From Chthoniobacterales bacterium (GTDB lineage: Bacteria; Verrucomicrobiota; Verrucomicrobiia; Chthoniobacterales; UBA10450): 5,322 bases of DNA. This document shows, piece after piece, positions 1 through 4,173 of this stretch. The notes under the pieces are model-generated. The model ran no database searches, was not told where the DNA came from, and saw only the letters and a list, made by a program, of their open reading frames with translations. The translations under genes and the position numbers were made by a program. Position 1 is the first letter of the stretch. Every line of letters starts with the position of its first letter. Location: assembly GCA_013695905.1 (NCBI GenBank), contig JACCZQ010000044.1:1-5322 (forward strand), written 5' to 3'.

Positions 1-464
1 CCGAGGCGCTTGGTGCTGATGGCCTCGATGAGGTTGGAGAGGCGGTCGTCGTCGATGTCGCGCTGGCCGTGCGTGGTGGCGTTGAAGTCGACGCGGTCGA
101 TGATGCCCTGCAGGAGCGGGTTTTCCCGGGCGATGGACCGCATGTGGGTGGTGACGCCTTCGCCAATCTTGTCGGAGAGCTTGCGGATGACGGACCAGAC
201 GGGCTGCTCGGGATCGTCGGGCAGGAGCGGGAGGTAGAAGCGGACGAGCTTGTGGTCGGCCTTGGCGAGCTGGAAGGCCTTCTTGCGTGAGCCAACCTCG
301 GCGGCGATACGGTTCACCTCGTCATCGAAGACGTCGCAGAGGCGCTTGGTGAAGATGAGGGGGAGGATGTAGTCCTTGTATTTCGGCGCATCCTTGGCCC
401 CGCGGATGGAGCACGCGGCGTCCCAGATCCAGGATTCGAGGGATTTATCTGGGGCTAGTTTCAT
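1..464 (-). CDS. hsdM: Type I restriction-modification methyltransferase subunit HsdM, N-terminal part (cut by window edge)
   Basis: The first 154 residues are visible, starting MKLAPDKSLESWIWDAAC, and the rest lies beyond the left edge. They match the HsdM N-terminal helical domain: a tryptophan-rich start, then ILPLIFTKRLCDVFDDE (about residues 33-49), then ENPLLQGIIDRVDFN (about 113-127). HsdM transfers methyl groups from S-adenosylmethionine to adenine in the recognition site. It works in a complex with the specificity subunit HsdS and the motor nuclease HsdR. The catalytic NPPY-type motif would lie outside the window, so activity cannot be judged. The start is uncertain. ATG at 464 has no clear Shine-Dalgarno sequence. 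The same frame stays open to ATG at 551 (29 more residues), which has GAGG eight bases upstream. HsdS and HsdR are not in view and would be expected to the left. Confidence 0.9.
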   Translation of the reverse strand, partial: MKLAPDKSLESWIWDAACSIRGAKDAPKYKDYILPLIFTKRLCDVFDDEVNRIAAEVGSRKKAFQLAKADHKLVRFYLPLLPDDPEQPVWSVIRKLSDKIGEGVTTHMRSIARENPLLQGIIDRVDFNATTHGQRDIDDDRLSNLIEAISTKRL

Positions 465-609
465 CTTCGGTAGTTTGTCAGCATTTCCAAGGTAGCCGTT
501 CTCATAGGGAAACGGAACTTCGTGCGGGCTAACTTCGCGCAGCGATGGCATCCATGAAGCCTCGACGAACACGCACTAAGCGTTGCTTGTCTCCTCGCAT
601 GAACTGGCC

Positions 610-645
610 CCGCGGCATCGTTTTCAACCAAATGAAAACCCGCGG
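610..645. repeat. Bulged inverted repeat at the broken end of the VapC-like gene
   Basis: GTTTTCA (620-626) and TGAAAAC (633-639) form a perfect 7-bp stem around a 6-base loop. CCGCGG at 610-615 and 640-645 extends the pairing after a 4-base bulge (616-619). The stop codon of the shortened VapC reading frame (624-626) lies inside the stem. It could be a terminator-like hairpin for the toxin-antitoxin pair, or a repeat or junction that ended the toxin gene. There is no clean T-run after it on either strand. Confidence 0.5.
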
Positions 646-878
646 AGCATGGCGTAAAGGCGCTGGATGGTGCAGATGGTGACGCGCGCGACCGGGTCGA
701 GATGGTTCGAGGTGAGGTGCTGGACGGGGACCTTCTGCCCGATCTCGTAGATGCTGATCGCGGACAAGCCAAATGGCGCCGAGCCCGCGGCCTGGATTAT
801 GGTCGATGCCGGAGCGGTAAGCTCCTCTGGCCGCTCGATCGCTCGGATCCACGCATTGGTATCAAAGAGGTGTGTCAT
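624..878 (-). pseudogene. vapC: VapC-like PIN-domain toxin, C-terminally truncated
   Basis: This 84-residue frame begins MTHLFDTNAWIRAIERP and contains LSAISIYEIGQKV, the typical first half of a PIN-domain ribonuclease toxin. Such toxins cut tRNA or rRNA and are held inactive by a partner antitoxin. The first metal-binding acidic residue (Asp6, in FDTN) and the second (Glu45, in YEIGQ) are present. Intact family members run about 125-135 residues with further aspartates near the C-terminus. Those are missing here. After about residue 50 the family pattern is lost, and the frame stops inside an inverted repeat. The start at 878 was chosen because it gives the standard family N-terminus and overlaps the antitoxin end by 17 bases, as in toxin-antitoxin operons. 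It is probably an inactive remnant. A diverged compact variant is less likely. Confidence 0.65.
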
Positions 879-1089
879 CGCGTTCTGCTTTCCACTGTTC
901 AAACGGCTCGTCGTCGTCCCAACCCGGATGGAGGATAAGGGTGCCGCGGAGTGAAGCGGGGTATTCCGCGAACGTCGTTGGCTCGGCCGGCGCTTTCTTC
1001 AACAATTCCGCTTCGATCGTGCTGCGCAGAGCTTCGAGCTCGGTCGCGGAGAGCTGCGCGATCTCCGATTTGATCTCCGTCAATGACAT
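862..1089 (-). CDS. Putative antitoxin of the adjacent PIN-domain toxin
   Basis: This is a 75-residue acidic protein. An N-terminal helix (SLTEIKSEIAQLSATELEALRS) is followed by a basic and proline patch and a C-terminal tail with DDDEPFEQWKAERDD. A helical head that could dimerise and an acidic tail that can wrap a toxin is a common layout for small antitoxins. Naming rests mainly on position: its stop overlaps the start of the PIN-domain gene by 17 bases, the usual antitoxin-then-toxin order. ATG at 1089 was preferred over a TTG start at 1125 because the added 12 residues look unlike the rest. The Shine-Dalgarno is weak (GGAAG, well upstream). I cannot assign a DNA-binding fold. With the toxin truncated, this may be a solitary, still intact antitoxin. 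Confidence 0.65.
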   Translation of the reverse strand: MSLTEIKSEIAQLSATELEALRSTIEAELLKKAPAEPTTFAEYPASLRGTLILHPGWDDDEPFEQWKAERDDTPL

Positions 1090-1147
1090 CGCGGGAATGT
1101 AATACTTCCGGTGTTCGGATGGCAACCTTCACGAGGCCGCAGCGAAG

Positions 1148-1402
1148 GATTCGGTTCGCGCGGCCGATGCGTTGCATGAGTCGGGTGGAGTTCGACGGCG
1201 TGTCGTAATTCACGACGACGTGCGCGCGATGCAGGTTCACGCCTTCGGCCAGGACTTCCGTGGAAATCAGAATGCGATAATCATCTTTGCGTTCGGCATC
1301 GTGAGGCGCGTTCGCATCGAAATTCGCCCGCACGACAGGCATGGTGGCTTTTCGATTGTGAGAATCGACGATCAGAACCGGTCCGAAGCCGCCGGCATCC
1401 AA
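1148..1402 (-). pseudogene. Internal fragment of a superfamily 2 helicase (motifs V and VI)
   Basis: The minus-strand frame reads ILISTEVLAEGVNLHRAH (motif V, about 1270-1220), VVVNYDTPSNSTRLM, then QRIGRANR (motif VI, 1174-1151). This is the end of the second RecA-like domain of a DEAD/SNF2-type helicase related to those in defence and mobile elements. The segment before it (VVRANFDANAPHD, near 1336-1298) also fits the family. Everything else is missing: no Walker A or DEAD box is in the window, an in-frame stop lies near 1520, and after RANRI the frame loses similarity and runs out of register through the antitoxin gene. The usual tryptophan in the DxPWN motif is serine here. A nonfunctional relic is the best reading. 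Confidence 0.75.
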
Positions 1403-1462
1403 CTGCTCGGCAAGGGGTGTTTGAAGGGCATCTGGGCGAGACGGCCACGCAGCGTCGGGTGA

Positions 1463-1510
1463 GGATTCGGCGAGGCACCGAATCCAGCGGGCGAGGCGCC
1501 CGCGCTCCCC
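1463..1510. repeat. REP-like element with two adjacent hairpins
   Basis: Two perfect inverted repeats lie side by side. The first pairs GGATTCGG (1463-1470) with CCGAATCC (1478-1485) around a 7-base loop. The second pairs GCGGGCG (1487-1493) with CGCCCGC (1497-1503) around AGG. The GC-rich second hairpin and the flanking GCTCCCC resemble dispersed extragenic palindromes found in many copies in some Verrucomicrobiota genomes; that link is from memory. It sits exactly at the upstream edge of the helicase fragment. Only one copy is in the window. Confidence 0.6.
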
Positions 1511-1567
1511 AGCCAGTCAGCGAGGGTTTCGGGGCGGTGGAAGGCGAGTGGAAGTGGCTCGAACGGC

Positions 1568-1765
1568 GTGCGGTGGCGTCTTGGCAAGACGGTTCGGAGA
1601 GCCCGTGAAATTCGACAGATGCAGGTCGACGCAGCGATTGCTCCACATTGTCCCTCGTGCAACTCGCAGATGGTCCGACGGAACGCGAAGCGCGGCGTTA
1701 ACGCTGGCTCAGAGTTCTGGGGCTGCCGGAACTATCCGCGCTGTCGGGGAACGCGGGAGATTTAG
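1568..1765 (+). pseudogene. C4 zinc-ribbon remnant, probable C-terminus of a nuclease or topoisomerase-like protein
   Basis: The frame ends in a clear topoisomerase-type C4 zinc ribbon. CPSC (Cys28 and Cys31) is followed by NAGSEFWGC (Cys53) and NYPRC (Cys59), then RGTREI and the stop. This ribbon usually forms the C-terminal tail of NERD or Mrr-type restriction nucleases and of topoisomerase I, where it binds DNA. No nuclease or topoisomerase core is present upstream; the frame before it runs into the REP-like repeat. The start is uncertain: GTG at 1568, or ATG at 1619 giving a 48-residue protein. It lies on the opposite strand from the helicase fragment. I read it as the leftover tail of a defence nuclease. 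A free-standing mini zinc protein cannot be excluded. Confidence 0.6.
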
Positions 1766-1875
1766 CGGGGCGACGCGAGACGGCTCTCCGGGAAGGCTGA
1801 TCCGCTATCGCACCGCCGTCAGAGCGGCGTGATCGATCGCTCGCGGTTTGCGCACGATTTATGTGCCGCAATGCG

Positions 1876-1904
1876 TTGACACCACAACATGCGGTGTGTT
1901 ACCT
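1876..1904 (+). promoter_or_regulatory. Candidate nrdR promoter with an embedded NrdR-box-like site
   Basis: A perfect TTGACA (1876-1881) is followed 17 bases later by a weak -10 hexamer, TTACCT (1899-1904). The spacer holds an imperfect dyad, CCACAACATGCGGTGT (1882-1897), which matches 11 of 16 positions of the NrdR-box consensus as I recall it, including both outer half-site cores. Transcription would start only about 8 bases before the nrdR ATG, which lacks a Shine-Dalgarno, so the message would be nearly leaderless. The arrangement suggests NrdR represses its own gene. The weak -10 box is the main doubt. Confidence 0.4.
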
Positions 1905-1918
1905 ACGACACCGACACT

Positions 1919-2431
1919 ATGCGTTGTCCCAAGTGCGGATTTCGTGACGATAAGGTCATCGATTCGCGCCAGTCTCGTGATTCCTCCAGCATCCGCCGCC
2001 GTCGCGTCTGTTTGCAGTGTTCCTACCGCTTCACGACTTACGAGGAAATCGAGCGCTCCGAGCTGCGCGTGATCAAGCGCGATCGCACCCACGAGCCGTT
2101 CGATCGCAGGAAGCTCGTGAACAGCCTCGCCAAAGCATGCGAGAAGCGGCCGATCAGCCTCGTCACCCTGGAGCAGGCGGTGGATGAGATCGTGCACGAA
2201 GTGGAGACCGGCGGACGCGAAGTGCAGTCCACGGTCATCGGCACCAAAGTTCTCGAGAAATTGAAGGATATCGACGAGGTGGCGTATCTCCGCTACGCGT
2301 CGGTGCATCGTCGCTTCGAAGGCGTGGATCAATTTGTGGAAGCGGTGCAGGCCCTCGGCCGCCGCGTCAAAACGAATCCGTCGCAGCGAGAACTCTTCCC
2401 ACCGGAGGCAGTCGGCCATGGTCGCGTTTAA
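1919..2431 (+). CDS. nrdR: NrdR, transcriptional repressor of ribonucleotide reductase genes
   Basis: This is a complete 170-residue NrdR. It opens with the invariant MRCPKCGFRDDKVIDSR and a four-cysteine zinc ribbon (Cys3, Cys6, Cys31, Cys34) that binds DNA. An ATP-cone follows at about residues 49-139 (VIKRDRTHEPFDRRKL through DEVAYLRYASVHRRF), which senses ATP and dATP. NrdR blocks transcription of ribonucleotide reductase operons at paired NrdR boxes when dATP is high. Length and motifs are standard. ATG at 1919 was chosen over the in-frame ATG at 1889 because it gives the family N-terminus and because 1889 lies inside the candidate promoter. No ribosome binding site is visible before it. 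The last 14 bases overlap the next gene, implying coupled translation. Confidence 0.96.
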   Translation: MRCPKCGFRDDKVIDSRQSRDSSSIRRRRVCLQCSYRFTTYEEIERSELRVIKRDRTHEPFDRRKLVNSLAKACEKRPISLVTLEQAVDEIVHEVETGGREVQSTVIGTKVLEKLKDIDEVAYLRYASVHRRFEGVDQFVEAVQALGRRVKTNPSQRELFPPEAVGHGRV

Positions 2432-2978
2432 GGAAGAATTCCCATACCTGCGCTCGGAATCGGGGCAGCTCTTCGAGTTCAATCAGCAGTGGCTGCATGC
2501 CGCCATCACGCGCGCAGCGGACAAGGCTGGATATCCGGGCTGGTGGCTCACCGATCACATCACCGAGAGCATTGCGTTTTATCTGCGGTTGCGAAACGAC
2601 GAGCCCGTGGTGCCCTTTAGCCAACTCTCTCAAACCGTGCGCTACGTGCTGAAGATGATCGGATACAAGGAGATTGTCCCGCATTTCAGCCCGGCGCCGC
2701 CACCGATCGCCATCTCTCTGCTCGAAGTCGCGGAAGCGGCTGGGGCTGGTTACGAGCTCGCCTTTTTCGATGGGTTGGAAAAGCGGATCGCGGCGTTGGT
2801 CCATTCGGGAGTGGACAGCCTGCATCTCTACGGTTTGCAACCCAGCGTGAAGCACCTGAGCGGGGCCAAAGCGTGGACCCGCGCCTGTGACGCGCTGCGC
2901 GAGGAAGTGGTTTGTTTCGTCCGCGAAAAACTCGCTGCAAACGAAGAGCTGAAGCACCTGCACTGTTCGGTTCGTTAG
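2418..2978 (+). CDS. Unrecognised protein overlapping nrdR, possible divergent ATP-cone
   Basis: This 186-residue protein starts within the end of nrdR (14-base overlap). A strong GGAGG at 2404-2408, nine bases before the ATG, supports this start. It has no signal peptide or membrane segment and should be cytoplasmic. I do not recognise the family. Residues about 16-90 follow the spacing of an ATP-cone: SGQLFEFNQQWLHAAI (compare the G..xPFDxxKLxxSI entry helix), DKAG, a DHITESIAFYL helix, VPFSQLSQTVRYVLKMIGY, then a terminal aromatic. The canonical basic VxKRDG start is not present. The C-terminal half (about 100-180) looks helical, with a conserved-looking SLHLYGLQPSVKHL segment. Its place beside nrdR suggests a role in deoxynucleotide control, but that is inference; the ATP-cone resemblance is by eye only. 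Confidence 0.85.
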   Translation: MVAFKEEFPYLRSESGQLFEFNQQWLHAAITRAADKAGYPGWWLTDHITESIAFYLRLRNDEPVVPFSQLSQTVRYVLKMIGYKEIVPHFSPAPPPIAISLLEVAEAAGAGYELAFFDGLEKRIAALVHSGVDSLHLYGLQPSVKHLSGAKAWTRACDALREEVVCFVREKLAANEELKHLHCSVR

Positions 2979-3004
2979 GCCACGCCGCCGCCGCTGCTGG
3001 AGCG

Positions 3005-3343
3005 ATGACGATTTTTGAAAAAATAGCCGCTCGGGAAATCTCGGCGCAGATCGTCTGGGAAGACGACGAGGTGATGGCCTTCCACGACGTCGATCCGAAG
3101 GCGCCGGTGCACGTGTTGATCGTCCCGAAGCGAGTGATCCCGCGGCTCGCCGAAAGTGCAGACACAGACCAGGCGCTGCTCGGGAAGCTACTGCTCACCA
3201 CCCGGATCGTGGCGGAGAAACTCGACCTGCTGACGAGCGGTTACCGCGTCGTAATCAACAACGGACCTGACGCCGGCGAAAGCGTGCCGCACCTGCACGT
3301 GCACGTGCTCGGGAAGCGGCCGCTCACCTGGCCCCCGGGCTAA
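3005..3343 (+). CDS. hinT: HIT-family (HinT-type) purine nucleoside phosphoramidase
   Basis: This is a complete 112-residue HIT protein. It starts FEKIAAREISAQIVWEDDE, continues with the nucleotide-pocket segment HVLIVPKR (36-43), and ends with the histidine triad HLHVHVL (His96, His98, His100) and the RPLTWPPG tail typical of HinT. The family hydrolyses AMP-linked phosphoramidates such as lysyl- or aminoacyl-AMP. The middle histidine (His98) is the expected nucleophile. All key residues are present and the length is normal. It follows the preceding gene by 26 bases of CCG-rich sequence and is probably in the same transcript. A GGAG (2999-3002) sits only two bases before the ATG, closer than usual. 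Its stop is one base away from the stop of the convergent gene. Confidence 0.95.
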   Translation: MTIFEKIAAREISAQIVWEDDEVMAFHDVDPKAPVHVLIVPKRVIPRLAESADTDQALLGKLLLTTRIVAEKLDLLTSGYRVVINNGPDAGESVPHLHVHVLGKRPLTWPPG

Positions 3344-3344
3344 G

Positions 3345-3936
3345 CTACTGCTTCACCAGCACCGGCGTGCCGAGGTTTGCCTCGTGGAAGAAGCGCCGCG
3401 CCATTGGTCCCGGCATGCGGATGCAACCATGCGACGCGCGATGCCGCGGCACATAACCGGCATGCATGCCGTAGGCGCCGGTGAAGCGCAGGAAGTAGGG
3501 CATCCGCGCACCGCGAAAGCGCGCTCCCGGCGGCGCTGGTGTCTTCCGCCGGTCCACGTTCGCCGTTACGACCCGGCCGCGGGCATCGACGTAGTCACCG
3601 TAGAGATTCGAGGAATGATCCGGCGACTTCTGGATCACGGTGTAGCGGCCGGGAGGTGTTTCGAAGCCTTTGCGTCCGGTGGAAATGACGGAGACGCCGA
3701 CGAGCTTCTTCCCTTTATAGAAGTAGGCGCGCTGCTCCCGCAGGCTCACGACGATGCGCGACGCTCCTCTTGCTGCGCGCGGGCTCCAGTAGGTGCTCTT
3801 GCCCACGGCACCGTCGCCGCGCACTCCATGCGAAGACGCGGTCCACCTGCAGGGTCTGCCGCACACTGGCGCAGCCGGAGCAAAACAGCATCGCGACGAG
3901 CGCGACAATAATGGAGAGAGGACGAGCGGCGAACAT
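3345..3936 (-). CDS. L,D-transpeptidase (YkuD domain) lipoprotein with an N-terminal frameshift
   Basis: The catalytic frame (stop at 3345) contains a full YkuD domain: IVVSLREQRAYFYKGKKL, ISTGRKGFETPPGRYTV, LYGDYVD, MPYFLRFTGAYGMHAGY, and the active-site SHGCIRMP. The cysteine codon is at 3425-3423. Such enzymes make 3-3 peptidoglycan cross-links or anchor proteins to the wall, outside the inner membrane. The export signal is in another frame: from ATG at 3936 it reads MFAARPLSIIVALVAMLFCS then GCAS, a lipoprotein-like signal (lipobox CSGC, weak at -3). Joining the two needs one base skipped near 3815-3825 (AGT GCG CGG becoming AGT-CGC-GGC). In its own frame the catalytic part could start at GTG 3947, but that N-terminus is a poor signal peptide. 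Either an assembly error or a real disabling mutation. Confidence 0.88.
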
Positions 3937-3945
3937 AAAGCGCGC

Positions 3946-3973
3946 ACAGTAGTAGCGCGGGAGCAGGGTTCAA
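3946..3973 (-). promoter_or_regulatory. Candidate promoter of the L,D-transpeptidase gene
   Basis: On the minus strand TTGAAC (3973-3968) and TACTGT (3951-3946) are separated by 16 bases and lie immediately before the ATG at 3936. The match is moderate (four of six and three of six consensus positions by eye). If correct, the GTG at 3947 would fall inside the -10 box, which favours ATG 3936 and the lipoprotein signal as the true start. Confidence 0.3.
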
Positions 3974-3996
3974 TCAGAAAGGACGCGCCCTGGAAA

Positions 3997-4017
3997 GCAG
4001 AGAGCAGAGAGCAGAGG
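3997..4017. repeat. Three-copy 7-bp tandem repeat (GCAGAGA)
   Basis: GCAGAGA occurs at 3997-4003 and 4004-4010, with a one-base variant (GCAGAGG) at 4011-4017. It begins a purine-rich run reaching about 4043 on the plus strand. It lies between the transpeptidase promoter and the tRNA fragment and has no coding potential I can support. It looks like a short, possibly variable microsatellite. Confidence 0.7.
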
Positions 4018-4042
4018 GAGAGGAAGCGGAAGAGAGGAGGAG

Positions 4043-4072
4043 CGGTGAGGGAGGGATTCGAACCCTCGGCAT
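4043..4072 (-). tRNA. Displaced 3' end of a tRNA (probably tRNA-Ser), attachment-site junction
   Basis: Read on the minus strand, this is a tRNA 3' end: a T stem-loop GAGGG-TTCGAAT-CCCTC (4067-4051), the acceptor 3' strand CCTCACC (4050-4044), and discriminator G (4043). No CCA is encoded. The 5' acceptor partner (GGTGAGG), D arm and anticodon arm are absent from the sequence that should follow at higher coordinates. The T stem sequence, G73 and CCTCACC acceptor are typical of tRNA-Ser. A partial tRNA 3' end next to a tyrosine integrase is the classic remnant left when an element inserts into a tRNA gene, so this marks the junction of the island to the right. It is not a functional tRNA. Confidence 0.8.
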
Positions 4073-4143
4073 AAGCAAGGCCCTTCGTGGACCGCGTTTA
4101 CCCAGCATAGACGTTTTCTAAATCATCAAAAAAGCTCGACGTT

Positions 4144-4166
4144 GTTCTTACTTTGGTTCTTACTTT
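4144..4166. repeat. Direct repeat upstream of the integrase, possible arm-type binding sites
   Basis: The 11-mer GTTCTTACTTT is present at 4144-4154 and again at 4156-4166, a 12-base period. It lies between the tRNA remnant and the integrase start, inside an AT-rich patch (4110-4170) that contrasts with the GC-rich surroundings. Tyrosine recombinases often bind short direct repeats next to the att core, which makes this a candidate integrase or excisionase binding site. Function is inferred from position only. Confidence 0.55.
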
Positions 4167-4173
4167 CTGAACC

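Noticed and set aside
461..772. Minus-strand open frame of 103 codons whose TGA overlaps the hsdM ATG
   Set aside because: The stop-start overlap looks operon-like, but the protein is serine/arginine-rich, unlike any family, and is an out-of-frame copy of the VapC-like gene.
529..852. Minus-strand open frame of 107 codons through the VapC region
   Set aside because: Shadow frame of the PIN-domain gene; the tail after 640 has no recognisable pattern.
1814..1829. Hairpin CGCCG-TCAGAG-CGGCG as a terminator for the zinc-ribbon frame
   Set aside because: Only five base pairs and no T-run follow on the plus strand.
1859..2482. Long minus-strand open frame (207 codons) opposite nrdR
   Set aside because: Antisense to a fully convincing nrdR, with composition typical of a GC-rich shadow.
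2367..2963. Minus-strand open frame of 198 codons opposite the gene at 2418
   Set aside because: The plus-strand gene has a strong ribosome binding site and overlaps nrdR; the antisense frame has no family features.
3384..3911. Plus-strand open frame of 175 codons
   Set aside because: Antisense to the YkuD transpeptidase, whose catalytic motif is unambiguous.
4043..4140. A complete tRNA or tmRNA gene
   Set aside because: No 5' acceptor strand, D arm or anticodon arm can be found; only the 3' end fits.
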